Assembly: GCF_037975245.1 (NCBI RefSeq)
Contig: NC_092579.1
Span: 30,279,666-30,343,665, forward strand
From: Apostichopus japonicus
Lineage: Eukaryota > Echinodermata > Holothuroidea > Aspidochirotida > Stichopodidae
Reading direction: 5' to 3'
Length of the DNA stretch: 64,000 nucleotides
The translations under genes were made by a program, and so were the position numbers. Below are positions 1-13,738 of this stretch, in pieces. The notes under the pieces are model-generated. The model made no database searches. It saw only the letters and a program-made list of their open reading frames with translations, and had not been told where the DNA came from. How positions within the stretch are numbered: the first letter of the stretch is position 1; every line of letters starts with the position of its first letter.

Positions 1-997
1 ATTTTGAAAGTATGTATAAACTGTATACCAGTTTTCATTTGGACAATCCGATACAAAATATTGAAAATAGCCAGAAAGTAAACAGAGAAATATATTTTGG
101 GAAGTTAGTCGTTTTGCGTTTCGACCTATTTTCCAAGCACCCGCATCATGCATCAACTAGTTATATGCACAGCAATAATGGCATCTTGGTTGTTTCATTA
201 ATGTGTGGTGCCTTTCAGTAAAAAAACTGCAGCAACTTTTTGAAGATCTTTCACTGAGCTTTAGCTTTTGTAGACTTAAACTGCCAGAAAATGTTTTACC
301 TCAGCATGACGTCATAACCTCTAGTGTATATATCAGTCTTTATCTTAATTCACACGATATGGCTTCTATGTAATAAATTTCTTTGCTTCACACTCTGTAA
401 TACGACCACAACAAAACAGCAGTTGAAAGGAACTTGGTTTGGCATTCTTGCACAGTTTCAGGAAATAGGTTTATATTGGTAATGTGGAAATTCCCCAGGT
501 ACAAGCTTCGTTTACGTGGTTGGCGCTGTCTTGTGTACGTAAGTTCGGTGAATATTAATAAGGCTGAAATACACTAAGTAGCATTGAGAGAGAGAGCATG
601 CCTGGCGCCATTTGATCGCTGGAAGGAGGATATATATATTGTTGTTTGAGGGTGGGGTGGGGTGGGGGGGTGGGGTGGAGACCAGCTAGCTTTGTAGACG
701 GGGACAGACTTCGAGACTGGAGTAGCAAAGTTTTTTATCTCGAAATGAGGGCCAAACAAAAATGATAAGGAAGGGATGGGAGGGGAGTGTTAAAGCTTTC
801 CTGGTGTGCACAGCACGCGATCATTTGCACTATAAATGTAACTGACTCATTTTCAGAACCATGGCGCGGGTTCGGGGTGCGAAACCCCGGATGCTGTATC
901 ATTTGCAGAAACTTCGTGATTTTCTCGTTGCGAATTTCAATCGCAAAGAGGATGTACTACTCTGACATTAAGTTCCCCAGACCGGAGTTTGTCAAGA

Positions 998-1059
<62 letters not shown>

Positions 1060-1680
1060 CCGTTGTGATGTATCTCCTTTGTGTTTGTGTGTGTTTGCGA
1101 GCGGCGGGGCTCAGGGGATATTTCTGTGGGTAAGGAGAAGGGATGAGGGAGGGAGATTGCAACTTTCAGTTCTGATTTGAGACCCATTTCTGATTTCCTA
1201 TTGGGTTTATACTACAGTGCCACCACATCACCTCCCCGTATATAACCCCCTTACGAAGAGCTTGGGTATTTGTGCGCAACTATGTAACAGTCAACGACAT
1301 TATGATTTGCTTGAAATCTATCAAATTATTTTGATTTCACAATCTGTGGGCACAGAAGCCCAATTTGTATAGTTTTCTTCTCTTAGGGAATCGGGGTGGG
1401 AGGGAGGGAGGTAAGTGGTGCGGAGGGAAGAGTGGTGGGTGTGGGAGTTAGTGGTGAGGAAAGGAAATGTACAGAAATGAGCATTTGATGACAGGTAATT
1501 ATTTTCTTACATACTGGTAGAGCGCCATCTTTATATATTGTTTATATCAGAGCCAGTTTTACATACTAGTAGAGCGCCACCAAATGGTACTGTCAGCAGT
1601 ATGAGTTTTATATATACAAACCAACAATTGTAGACCCGCTGCTTCTAAACCTACGGAAGCGTAGAAGGGACATTGCATTG
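1..1680. other. Intergenic stretch, no gene recognised
   Basis: No splice-supported coding exon was recognised. The stretch contains a G-rich tract near 650-680, a long TA microsatellite and a GA/G-rich patch near 1390-1450. Short open frames here are interrupted or driven by low-complexity sequence. Confidence 0.5.
1001..1056. repeat. (TA)n microsatellite
   Basis: An uninterrupted run of alternating A and T, about 56 bases long. It produces artificial Tyr-Ile open frames on both strands. Confidence 0.95.
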
Positions 1681-1699
1681 ACGAGTTACCAACTTGACA

Positions 1700-2250
1700 A
1701 AACGACAATTATCTGCATATTGACGAGTTGCACGCTTACTACCATCTCGACAAGATGACAAAATTCAGAAAATTGATGCATTGACGAGATAACGGATCTC
1801 GTCAATGCAACAATTTTCTGCAAATTGACGAGTTGCACACTTACTACCATCTCGACAAAATGACAAAATTCAGAAAATTGATGCATTGACGAGATAACGG
1901 ATCTCGTCAATGCAACAATTTTCTGCAAATTGACGAGTTGCACACTTACTACCATCTCGACAAGATGACAAAATTCAGAAAATTGACGTTTTGACGAGAT
2001 AACGGATCTCGTCAATGCAACAATTTTGTGCAATTTGACGAGTTGCACACTTACTACCATTTCGACAAGTTGACAAAATTCAGAAAATTGACGAGTTGAC
2101 GAGATAACGGATCTCGTCAATGCATCAATTTTCTGCAAATTGACGAGTTGCACAGTTACTATCATCTCGACAAGATGACAAAATTCAGAAAATTGATGCA
2201 TTGACGAGATAACGGATCTCGTCAATGCAACAATTTTCTGCAAATATGTG
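1700..2250. repeat. 105-bp tandem satellite, about five copies
   Basis: Five monomers are spaced exactly 105 bp apart. An internal palindrome, GACGAGAT-AACGG-ATCTCGTC, starts at 1783, 1888, 1993, 2098 and 2203. Because 105 is divisible by 3 and the monomer lacks a stop in one minus frame, the array reads as a 185-aa repetitive ORF. That ORF looks like a by-product of the repeat rather than a gene. Copies differ by scattered substitutions, mostly in the linker before the palindrome. A single isolated palindrome copy in the opposite orientation lies at 17094-17114. Confidence 0.93.
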
Positions 2251-3171
2251 GAATTGATTTAATTTATAGGCCTATATAACCATCCTCAAACAATTAGCAA
2301 TTAAAAATTTGGGAGTAACATGTCATCCTTGACAAAAAAAAACAACAACAAAAAACATTTTATTATCATTCTCTATTGGTTTCTTTAAAATGCTTCTTTT
2401 TTGAAGAAATTCGTTTGCTTGGTTATTTCCTTATACGAGAGTAGAACAAAAAGCAATGATTACGTAATATGATTATGACAGAATTATAAAAAATGAATAT
2501 TTGAAGAAAAACCTCCACAAATTTAGTTAACTTCATGGAAGAAGATCATAATCAATAATCTGAGACGCAACATTTCATATCTCAAACGTGAACATCAAAT
2601 CATATCGAGGAGTATCATTTAACTCATGCATGAGCTACTGTAACGTTGCACTGTTAAACAGCTAAACTACATCAATCATGGTATACTACCCCCCCCCTCG
2701 GCCCCCTCCCAACCAACAGGGTCATTACTGAGTCCATGCAAAACCAATAAAACTCCCAACAGTTCCCAAGGATAAGTCCCCCAAAAAATCAGTAGCAGGG
2801 AGGTGATTAATACATAATTCTCGACTCATAAGGCACTACTTTCCTGTCATATACCCCACATAATGAAATCATAATGTAACCGTTCGCCTCGACTTGTGTA
2901 TGCAAATAAGGTTAGGCTTAGGTATATATGTACGTATGCTATATGAAAATATTGCTCAGTATTGTAAAATAGACTTATATATATGTTTTGCTTGCCTACG
3001 TGGTAATCAGTATACATCATTGTGAAACTCGTAAATTGTATAAAAAGTGGCGAAACGTACGTTGCCTTGACGACCAACTAGTTTAAAATGAACGCCATGT
3101 CAAGAGATTGTTGACAAAACTCAAACACATGCCATTTAATAATTGTTGCTTCGAATTCAATTTGCATTGCA
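2250..3171. other. Intergenic stretch, nothing recognised
   Basis: AT-rich sequence with a C-rich homopolymer patch near 2690-2710. No coding exon, RNA gene or element end was supported. Confidence 0.5.
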
Positions 3172-3179
3172 TCAGTGTG

Positions 3180-3529
3180 CAGTGGCGTAGGAAGGTATTT
3201 TTGAGTGGGGGGGGGGGGGCTGAAGACTGATAGCCGGCCTGGGGGAGGGGTCTAACTTTTTTTTGCATTTCCAGGTGGCCTCAGATGCAGTTTGGTGCAA
3301 TAAAGCACACTTCAACACCCACTCCATTTTGTAAACTAATTTTGTATTTTCACCTGGCCTTAGATACAATTTGGCGCTTCAAATGAGACTTTTTTTCTCA
3401 TTTGGAAATGAAAAAAGGGGTTTTCTGACTTGCGAAGCGGGGGGGGGGGGACGGAATGATGCTTCCGCCCCTCCACATTTTTCACTGGGGGGGGCTGGGG
3501 CCCCCAGTCCCGCGGTTCCTACGTCCTTC
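3180..3529. mobile_element. Non-autonomous hAT-type element, 350 bp
   Basis: The left end reads CAGTGGCGTAGGAAGG. The right end contains the complementary core TTCCTACG, followed by six degenerate bases. The element is flanked by a perfect 8-bp direct repeat, tcagtgtg, at 3172-3179 and 3530-3537. An 8-bp target duplication with CAGTGGCG-type termini is the usual signature of the hAT superfamily. The interior has two G homopolymer tracts and an internally repeated segment (3276-3300 resembles 3350-3375). It encodes no transposase, so it is a MITE-like derivative. The right terminus is too decayed to be sure it is mobile. Confidence 0.75.
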
Positions 3530-3537
3530 TCAGTGTG

Positions 3538-5217
3538 AATGGTACACGCAATTCTTAATTCACAACTCTGGGTGTCGCGCAATCACTCTCCCACACACAC
3601 ACATACAAGGAAACAGGTAGTAGCCTACTATATATTACTCGCTAATCGTTCACTATTTGCTCCTGCATATTAACATCTAGTCATGATGTACCATTATTCT
3701 TTCATTACGATATAGTGGCAATGCTCTGAAAAGATTGATTTATAGCTGCAATTACACGTTCGCGAGATCACTATGTCGAAATCAGATTACGCTTACAACC
3801 AAAGACATATCGCCATAATAACAATGGTATAGGCTAAGCACGGTTTGTTTACGTCTCCGCGAGATTAAATTTACTAGCGATGCAAATGTAAACCATGGAA
3901 AGCAGTAGGATATATAGAAACAAGCGGTACGAATTTGTTGTATATTGAGTCAGAATATTGACCAGATTGTAAGTAGAATTGTTTATCTAGTTTATTTAGT
4001 GTAAACAGTGTTATCTGAATAAACTCATCTAGCACGGATGTTCAGCTTCAACGAATTCCCCTTAATTGGTCCTTGATATTCCATTAATAATATATATATA
4101 TATATATATACTAGAATTTTCATTGAATAAGATAAAGAATATTTTAGATTATAAATATGAATGTTAAGGTGGCATCCGGAATGTCATTTAGAGAAAAGCG
4201 CCAACGTTAGATAATCTCGTGCATCAGATAGTACAATGGGAAGTATAACTCTACTGTGCACCCATCCACTGACATTGCTGTCACTAATTAACATAAAAGA
4301 TTACGTTAAATGTGGGAAAACATTTACTTTTTAAATTTGTATTTTCTCATCTTCATTTTGAGATTATTACAGAGCTATTAGCAGACCAAAAAATTAAGAC
4401 AATTGATGGAATATAAAATGTTAAAATATAGGCAACGATAATGCAATAGATGATTGTAGTAAATATTGATAAAAACAATAGATATGAGTCAAAACAATAA
4501 ACAGTAGTAGAACAATAGATCATTGGTTGAACAATAGACTAATGCCATGACAAACATTTGTTTTAGCTCAATGAATATGGTTAATTTATTGTTAGTCTTA
4601 AGTTAACCGATATCGTTACCATGGCAATGAATACAACACTTTATAAACTGGGTTGTGCTCTGACAACTTCCTTATTACGGTATGCCTGTAAGTTGTAGGT
4701 AACAATTAGTATTGTAGTGTTGACCACAATCTCTGATCACAACGACAATAAAGTAAACACCGCCCCCCCCCACCCTCTGACACAATCTTTATCCCGACCT
4801 AACACCCACCTCGACCCAATTTTCATCCTTGTATGGCATATGATCTGACAAGTAGGCCCTAACTTACATTGACAGATCTGGGAAAGATAGGGTGGTGCTT
4901 TAGGAGTGTCCAATGAGGGCGCAAGAACGTTCGGCTTGTACAAGTCGCATCGCGAGCCCATCACCCTTTCTTCCCCTCCACCCTGTTCTCTCCGAAGTCC
5001 TCATGATACGTCATCGGATGAGACACCACCCTGATCTTTCAGAATATGTAACAAAAACCTCTCCTTTCATCAATCCAAATTTTGCCATCAGCACAATCTT
5101 ACAAAACATATTTCCTTAAATTATTACAATTTCTAAGCTGTTTCTTCTCTTTGATTGTTCTTACGGTATTTTTGTTATTGGTGTATATTTGTTAATTATC
5201 GTTGATATCATCTTTTT
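3538..5217. other. Intergenic stretch with short TA repeat
   Basis: Mostly AT-rich unique sequence with a short TA microsatellite at about 4088-4110. The lower end probably includes the 3' UTR of the BRI3-like gene that ends at 5218. No canonical AATAAA was found close to that stop codon on the minus strand. Confidence 0.45.
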
Positions 5218-8200
5218 CTACATGTAAATACTCCCACAATACGTGCAACGCCTCTGTCGCATCATCAAACAGCATATTAATCCTATAGGGAAAAAGAAGA
5301 TGGCGCAGCAAATTCCAAGTAGTGTAAAATCCTCCTGGAGTACCCCTGTTCGACATTTAGGGCAAGTGCCCCCAGCTCCTACCATAACTACTTGGGTTGT
5401 GGTGGTTTGGTGTTGAGTCGAGCGGATAATCGCGTCATTTGACGGGGGAACTGTCTGGTAGGTGACACCTGAAAACACGACAAAAACAAATAAAGGAGAC
5501 AGATATTACGAATGAAATATCACAACCCCACCTGAAAAATATCAATTAAGAAACAAACTCTGAAATATAATTTATATTTAATCGGCCAATATATATTTAC
5601 ATATTTAATAGGCCAAACAATAGATCATGGACAAAGACAAATTAATACAACAAGCGATAAAAGACAATAAAGGAATACAGAGCATTAGAGCAATGTTAGA
5701 GCAATGTTAGAGCAATGAGCAATATAAACAAAAGAAAAGAGAAACAGGTAAAAAGAAGAAACATCGAGATCCTAGAGCAAGATAGAACAAAGGAGACAAC
5801 AACAGAGCGAAAAGACAAAACAGTAGAGCAAGGCAAAGAAACATAGCAATAGAGCAAGATAGAACAGAGGTGAAGGTATAGAGCAATAAAGCAAGACAGA
5901 CAAAAGACAACAAAAGAGGGGAAATCAAAACAGTAGAGTTTGATAGAAGAAGACAAAAAGACAAAAATACAGCAAGATAGAACAAAGGAGCAAGGTAGAG
6001 CAATAAAGCAATATAGATAAACTTCGAAACAATAGAGCGAAATACATAACAGTAAGGTAAGATAGAGCAAGACAAAAAGACAAAAATAGAGCAAGATAGA
6101 ACAAACGAGCTAGGTAGAGCAATAAAGCAATACAGATAAAATTCGAAACAATAGAGCGAAATACATAACAGTAAAGTAAGATAGAGCAAGATAAAAAGAC
6201 AAACAATAGAGCAAGATAGAACAATGGAGCAAGGTAGAGCAATAAAGCAACACAGACAAAAGACAACAAAAGAGGGGGAATCAAAACAGTAGAGTTTGAT
6301 GGAAGGAGACAAAAAGACAAAAATAGAGCAAGATAGAACAAAGGAGCAAGGTAGAGCAATAAAGCAATATAGATAAACTTCGAAACAATAGAGCGAAATA
6401 CTAATAGTAAGGTAAGATAGAGCAAGACGAAAAGACAAACAATAGAGCAAGATAGAACCAAGGAGCAAGGTAGAGAAATAAAGCAAGACAGGCAAAAGAC
6501 AACAAAGCAAGAGACAATTATGATTGTTTAGGATATTTATACCTTTGAGTATGCCTTGTCTACCAAATGTTGTTGCTATGGTCAAAATTTTAGCAAGACT
6601 GCCTTCCACGTGTTATCATCAAGCAATGCTGCTAGCCTAGTGTTATTATTTACCTATTTTTAATTATCTCCGAAGTGGCAAGCCTTTCTCAATCTCTTAA
6701 CTGTTTCAATTTCTTTGTAGCCTCATAATATTCATTAAAGATTTAAGGTTCTGAGTATACCTTTTAATTCTACAGACGGACAGAAGAGGGATAGGGGAGG
6801 GTTTAAGCTAAATGCCAAGCACCTAATAGTTTGTTTCCGAAACAGGGCAGAAGAAATATACCTTTCCTTTCTCAGAATACCATAGATATACATAAGACCC
6901 ACAACAAATTCCTTTCCGACCCCCCCCCCCTCCCCGTCGACCCCTCCAACCCCTCCAGCAAATTATTTGTTACTATCATGCACTTCTGCCATCAAGCTAT
7001 CCTTTGCGGCTAACCGTTGTCATTAAAAATCATATAATATGCTTAACATAAAAGCAACATCCATTTACACTATGTTGGCATTTCAGTGAATGTTATTACA
7101 ACTTCATCCTATGTTATAATGTGAAGTTAATGAACCGGATAAAACTTGACCCGTTTGCTAACTTGTGAAAGCACTTTGTTTAACTATTACTTACAACAAC
7201 AAAACAGGAACCACGAAAAACCTGTTCAAATGTACACTTAGATTCGCTGACACAAAATTGCATATTTTTCAATAATTGCTGCCAAAGGTCATGAAATTTA
7301 TCGTGACGTGTGTTATTTACAAATTTGCTGACACTTTTAAATATTTATTATAGTCAATAGAAACTGCAGATAATTTTATTTCCATATAAAAGGCTGTTGA
7401 AGATTGACGATGCTTGATTTGTAATAATTCATCATGACACAACTCTGTATGCTATTGATCTTACAAATACATATTAGTCACTGATATCGAAAGAATGAAA
7501 GGTAAAACGACTTAATTTGTAAGTTGGGACTTTCCCTAATTGTCATCATTATGACATTGTGACGCGTAGGAAAGTAAGGACGTAAGAAATTAAAAACCAG
7601 AACTCACCCAACTTTAGAAACCCCTTTCCCGACTTAGAAGCCCCTCCCCAGTTGCTTCCAGAATCCTGGCCGTGCACTATAGCAATTATTCATGTTGTAG
7701 CAATATCTTCTCTGACCTCGCATAACCCACCCACCCCGCCCACCCCACCCCTTCACTCATCCCTTCCATGGGATTCTCTCCTCTTAAGACCATTGACCAG
7801 AATAAGACAATGGGCATTAAAGTACTATCGTTAATGCTATAATTTAAAATAGTAGTTAAATATTGTCAATGCTTTTACTTTCGAAGGAAATTGCGATTTC
7901 ATGACGGTTTAGAAATGCTTTCAAACAGTAACAAACTAAGACCACGTGACTCGAGAGACATTTATATCTATTCGCTTTTTTTTATTAATGAGGATTATGT
8001 AATGCAGTGGTACAGATCATCAGTAAACATTTACGGCATGCTTTCTTGACTTACTAGTCCAACAATTTTTGATATGTATTTCGATATTGAAAGGGGGCAG
8101 CAATTCAAACTCCATCAAAATGGTATTTAATTGCAACCTACACTGTTGCAAGTTCTTTACATTGTATCATCACATAACGAGTCATTTTGTACTTATTATT

Positions 8201-9305
8201 ATAAGTTCCAATCAACAGTAACGACTGTAATGTAATTGGTCTAGCAGACCAATGGTCACATGTTATATGCTGTAAATAATAGCTGATGGGGTATGTAGAA
8301 TTTGCAATGGCATAATCAAGCGAACTATATTTGTGACGTCACTAATGCCGTATCACGCATAGAACATAGATTGCTCTGCAGTTTTCTTGATGCGAATATT
8401 TCTTCAAGATGGCCTCTCTCCTATCTATAGGCTATCTATAGGCCTAGCACACTAAATGTGGAATGCATACAATCAAAGTACCTTTATTGAGGAGAGGTGG
8501 GTACCTTTCTAGCGCCAGTGGGATACACACGGGCTATGCCTAGTAAATATTGGGCATGGGACCGGTCTGCGCTATTTGACTGATTTCCAGACGAAACTCC
8601 CTTGAACTTTACCTTATTATTCCCCAATAAGGACTCCATGTAATGCGCATATCCACAAGCCCCCCCCCCAACCCACCACCCTTCTTAGACCAATGACGAT
8701 CTGATATATTACATCCCAAAAGTCTCCCTTACCAAACCATGTTTGGACACAAATACATAATCAAACGAACAACCATTCCCCAACATACAGGAAGTATAGC
8801 GGACTTATAATGCAACTTTTCTACTCCATCTATCCATCTGCTTAAAACAAAATTGCAAAGTTACCAACAATTTACAAAAGAAAGAAAAAAAGTCATTTTC
8901 ACCCTTTACCAAAAACACATTATTATCGATACCGTTGAGTCGCTTATAACCGCTGTTCATACGATATATGTCCATGAATTCATTAGTGTAGTTAAAACAA
9001 AAGACTGTTCGTCATGCCCCTTATATCATGTTACGCAAGTTTCTCGGAGAAATAAGGTTTCTCTTTACAATAAGAATACCATCATCACAGGGTAAAATAG
9101 GCTTCCACTTACCCATGCCAGGTTGTGGTGGGTACGCCATTCCAGGTTGGGGAGGGTATCCTTGCATCGGTGGAGGGTAAGCACCACCAGGAGGAGGGGA
9201 ATACGGTGGCGGAACATCTGCGGAGTCCGTTTTCTGTGGTTCGGGCATTCCAGGGTTGGTGCCAGTGTTACTCGGTGGGTATGGCGTTGTGCTTTGTGAA
9301 TCCAT
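5218..9305 (-). CDS. BRI3-like membrane protein, copy 1 (two exons)
   Basis: Exon 1 is 9113-9305 and exon 2 is 5218-5468 on the minus strand, giving 147 aa. Exon 1 ends ATG-G|GTAAGT. Exon 2 follows TTTTCAG and supplies the last two bases of a glycine codon (phase-1 intron, about 3.6 kb). Exon 1 (residues 1-64) is rich in Pro, Tyr and Gly and carries VPPPYSPPP, a PPxY motif of the kind bound by WW-domain proteins. Exon 2 holds CPKC (about residue 100), a hydrophobic stretch with FFFPIG and a terminal CTYC. This CxxC-membrane-CxxC layout is typical of brain protein I3 and related LITAF-like proteins, which sit on lysosomal or endosomal membranes in known animals. Human BRI3 is 125 aa. The minisatellite at 5.7-6.5 kb lies in its intron. 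It is one of three tandem paralogues. The start is the only ATG in the exon in this frame. Function is inferred from family. Confidence 0.88.
5690..6510. repeat. 119-bp minisatellite inside the BRI3-like copy 1 intron
   Basis: The array is built from short words such as agagcaa, aagatagaac and gcaataaagcaa. Landmark ttcgaaac occurs at 6023, 6142 and 6379, so the basic period is about 119 bp. Landmark aaaagaggg occurs at 5912 and 6268, so some variants recur every third unit (356 bp). The strand is purine-rich, so the minus strand reads as Leu/Phe/Ser-rich frames of up to 300 aa. These are repeat artefacts and mimic membrane segments. Confidence 0.88.
6520..9100. other. Rest of the BRI3-like copy 1 intron
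   Basis: No internal exon was recognised. The stretch has C-rich homopolymers near 6922, 7725 and 8660. Otherwise it is unremarkable AT-rich sequence. Confidence 0.5.
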
Positions 9306-9949
9306 TCTGCCGTTATTTGACGTTTCGCCGAAAGAATACAGAATCCTGTTCTGACTGAACCCAGTTAAGAAGGAAATGACTCCTTCCTTGTCGTCGCGAA
9401 ATGCCTCAAATATCAGTTATTCGATCCGTTACGTACACAGACGGTTATCCGTAACAAAATCAATAACTAAACTTTCCGTTTTTCTGCTAATAATTTATAC
9501 TCAATGTAGCGATCCTCTAACTTATTGAACCTTACAATATCAGCACGTTTACCATCTTTGAATTAGTACAGATAAGTGTATCTTGTGCTGCAGGCTCTAA
9601 TATCGTTCATCACGCGTTTACCAACGTAACGATGAGTCCGCAGTATGAAACACAAGCTCAAAGTCCGGAGTCGCGCCAGTAACTTGAGCACTCTAGTATA
9701 AGGAACTATCTTTTCTATCTCATTAAGAGAATGCTTAATCATTAACTTCGGCTCTCAAACAGTAACAAAGTACAAAATATCTCTAATGAACATTGCCTGT
9801 CATCCTGTGCTATAGATATATAACGATAAATTAATTAGCGTTAGGACTGCAGGTTTACACAACAAACGCCAGCTTACAGTCAAACTTACATAAATTAAGC
9901 AGTATGTAATTCCTGTTTGGTCGCGTGTTTGTGCCTGCGTCAAGACTAT

Positions 9950-10009
9950 ATAGATAGCATAATAAAACTTGGAATGAATTATCCAATGAACTATCCAATG
10001 AATTATCCA

Positions 10010-10064
<55 letters not shown>

Positions 10065-10120
10065 AATTTATTGGATAGTTCATTGGATAATTCATACCCA
10101 AGTTTTATTATGCTATCTAT
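9950..10120. repeat. Large palindrome centred on (TA)n
   Basis: Two arms of about 60 bases are inverted copies of each other and flank a TA tract at about 10014-10059. The left arm starts atagatagcataataaaac and the right arm ends gttttattatgctatctat. Each arm also contains three short repeats of the type GGATAAT or GGATAGT. The pairing is nearly perfect, with a few mismatches. Such a structure could be a foldback MITE or a hairpin that grew around a TA microsatellite. No clear target duplication outside the arms was found. Confidence 0.9.
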
Positions 10121-13100
10121 ATCTATATATATGTGGGTGTGTGTGTTGGTTTCATGAAGTAAGAAGTATAAAGCACTTAACATGACGGAATATCGTTACA
10201 TTTGATAAATCACGCTGATTTTTAATTGCCAAGGTTAGCAACCTTTCCCTCAATCAACCCCCTCCCCCCCCCCCCACACACACATAACCTCCCCCATTTT
10301 ACATTTTCTGTACAATTTTTTACGAATTAGCAATGGGGTTTTACATCGAAAGGTATAAACAATGTTCGGTATATTTTGTCTTATTCTAATTTTCGGTGTA
10401 CAAAAACCCTGTCCACAAAACCAAGTACTTCCAAATGTGTATATATGTGTACCTCGGTCAAATCCGATATTCAATGTCCTTAAGGTTGGATGTAAAATGG
10501 GGTCGTTTAAGCAGACTCTCATATAGAGTGTCTGGCGGTCCTCCCCCCCCCCCCCTCTCACCTACAACAGACAAATCAACGTTTATACTTTAGGTGCATT
10601 CCGAGGCATATCTCATTATAAATGAGGTCTATATAATCATGTTTCAACGCATTTAGTTTGTGTTGGAAAGGGGTGTACACCCACACACACCCCTGGACCA
10701 GCGCCTAAGGGCCCCTCGTGTCTGGAGGGGTCGTCTTTTATTCTGAATGTAAGAAAATCCCAGACTGGATGCGAGACCATCTCCCCCACCCCCCCCCCCC
10801 CCCTCTCCCCCTCCCTTTCCGCACACCACTGCATGGTGCTTATCAATCTGGAAAACTGCAAGAATATGTCTTATCATATAATGACGTAAGTCACGTTTCA
10901 CACCATAGGGTTTCCACATACACTAGTAATGTATAGTACGGGGAAAATAATACCATGGAGACAACAGTCGTTTGTGTTTTCAATTTTATTTTAAGATTAT
11001 CTTAATGAGTCTAATTAGTTTAGTGATGTGCGGAGACAACAAGTACATATACTGCAATTAAATAAGTTAAAAGTGCCTTCACAGATTTGACAAGGTTAGG
11101 GTTGGGGTTAGGGGTCTTGCTTAACCACAGTAAACTATATATACATATTAAATATCAGAACCCTTTCCAACTGGATAACATATGGGTTTTAGCAAGTTTT
11201 CGTACAAAAACATAATAAAGAAAAACAATAGCTCATAATTCGTAATATTTCTTGCACCGACACAATATTTGTTGGTTTGTACTCCAAAATATCCATTTCG
11301 TAATCTACACAATTAAAGCGACATTTTAAAAACGTTTATCATTAACATATACACCTTCCTTCTGTACCGCACTGCCCTTATTTTTTGTTATTGATATGAC
11401 GCAGTTCCCTCACTTACCTGTCTCCAAACAACTTCGGCACTCTCACTAATTACCGTACCATGACTATATCATTCTGGTTAGGGTTTAAAGTTGTAAGAAG
11501 ACAGGTAAGGTCCTCGTACATAAATACTGAAGCAGACAAGTTTTAAGACCTCTGTCACTATCAACAATCTGCCTAGAGTCTCGGGAATTTTCTAACTAGC
11601 GCCCCCCCCCCCCCGCCCCTCCGCTCTCCTCACTTCACGAGATTATCATTTCTAGCGATCTTGTGTTCATATCCAACCGAATCACTTCTATAATAACTCG
11701 GAAAAAAGTATTATATTAGTATTTCGATATATACATCTTAGTGAAACTGGTATTCATGTTTTATTTTTGTCAGGGATAGACAGCACGCTGGATGTCATTG
11801 TCAATGGAGGTAAAAGTCCTCTCATTAGCATAGAGGTATACATTGGATCCGTATCGCTGTTGTATGGCCACCATAGAGTCTATATACATATTAAGAATGT
11901 GCTCGAACACATTGAATTTTAAACTGTTGACTTCCTACTTTCAAATGAGAAGATGATCCGTTTAACATGGCACTTTATTCAAGACCATTAACGTGACGTG
12001 TAGGCCTACTCGTATATAAGAATGCCGGTTATTGTAAGTTGTTTGCACGGTGACCTTTCACATGTAATAAACAATTGAAACAACATGATATTAAGTTTCT
12101 TCCGGTTAATATGTTTAGACTACCCATGTTATGTTCCTGTTTGAGATTCCTGGTTTGCTTCTCTGAAGCTCTTCGTGCGTTATTGCGTTATTGTGCGTTA
12201 ATGCATTCACTTCAAATTATGTACCAACGCTACGTTGCAACCCCCCCCCCCCCTTCCCCAAACCCACTCTTCCACTCCCTCCTCCTCTTTAGTGACATGG
12301 AGGAAAAAACGGTTCAGTCTGGGGATTTTTGGGTTCAGCCTAGGAAGAATTGGGCCAATTGTACAGGTGTAACCTCTCCGCCACACCACCCTTATTCAAC
12401 CTCACAGAGAGTATTTATCGACAAAACCTTTCGTTTAGGGCTATATAGTCATAGACCTAATTTATAGTCTAATTATATGCCTCATTGAATGCACCATTTG
12501 TTTAAATTGTCCACTGGGAGGACCCCCTCCCCCACCCAACGCCTCCTCCTAGGAGACGGCTTCAATCACCCCACGGTAGCACACCTTCGTTATAAAATCC
12601 TTTATTCACCTCTGGCCGTCCTATAAAGGTTCAGGCCCCTACCTCCAATCAGTTGGGAGAATTTGCCCCCCCCCCTCCTCCTCCACCTTTGAAATCTTGT
12701 GCACGCCACTGTCTCTCTTCCCTCACCTTTTCCATCCGTTCCCACCCCCTCACCCACCCCCATCTAAATAAGAAAATGGTGAGCAGTCATTTAGTTACTT
12801 TTCCAATTTTTCTTCGTGACAATAACGTCGTTCGATTTGTAATCTTATTTGATGCATTTTGAATGTTTTGTATTTGCGTGCCATCATGACCTTACACCGT
12901 GCTGATGCTTACACAACTTTTTACCGCTCTATCCAAGAAATTTGCTGTGCCAGTTGGCTGCTCCTGATTTCGATTAGGATGGTGTCACCAAATTTGAGCA
13001 TTTTTCTAAGCAAAATAGCACTTTTAAGGTATGCAAATATAGTGCCGTCAGTGGCCCATTTCTCCAATGAGAATACCGCAGACGGACCCAACCTTAAATT

Positions 13101-13738
13101 TATTGTGACGTATCATCTACCGCGTGATATGACTAATGCAACAAAATGTATGCATTGCGGAAAATTAGGTTGCTATGCAAACAGAACCGTATCCTTCATG
13201 AGAGCGATAATGTATTTACACTGCATTTGTCTTTTCGGTTCGATTTGCTTTGCGAGACGTAATCCATGGTAACGCTCTGTCATCTTTAATACACTAATCT
13301 GTTACATTTACACTCCAGTACGTACGTCAGGTATGTCTCCATGTGAGGTGGGTCTAATACTGTTGGGTCCAGCCGATAACAGTGCCGTCACCTTGGACCA
13401 TCTGTTTATCCGCTGCTGTTCCTGTCCAGTTTCAAAAATAATTCTCAATAAAAAAAAAATTAAAAAAAAATGTTGGGACATTTCTTGTAAATAGTCTCTA
13501 CTTGAAAGGTGTTGAGAATTTAGATAAACAATTGACGTATGTTTCATGATGACGTCACTATTTTTTACTCTACATGTTACTTGCGAAGGTGAATATAAGC
13601 AACCAATGTGGTGTACCCAAAAAATGGGAAATCCCTTAGGTTCAAAATTTTCGTAATGAAACCTCCTGCAAGCTATTAAGGTGCCCTACTGTCGTGTGGT
13701 TGCCATAGCGACGTAAACAGACGCATTTCGAGTGGATT

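Noticed and set aside
1686-2243. 185-aa repetitive minus-strand ORF
   Set aside because: It is the 105-bp satellite read in frame; period divisible by three explains its openness.
1700-2250. CRISPR-like array
   Set aside because: The monomers repeat along their whole length without unique spacers, and the host is eukaryotic.
5696-6609. Leu/Phe-rich minus-strand ORFs that look like membrane proteins
   Set aside because: Purine-rich minisatellite in an intron; three frames are open at once.
11095-11121. Interstitial telomere repeat
   Set aside because: Only two or three imperfect TTAGGG units; too short to distinguish from chance.
12859-13272. 137-aa plus-strand ORF as a gene
   Set aside because: No recognisable domain, no splice context and a composition typical of random AT-rich sequence.
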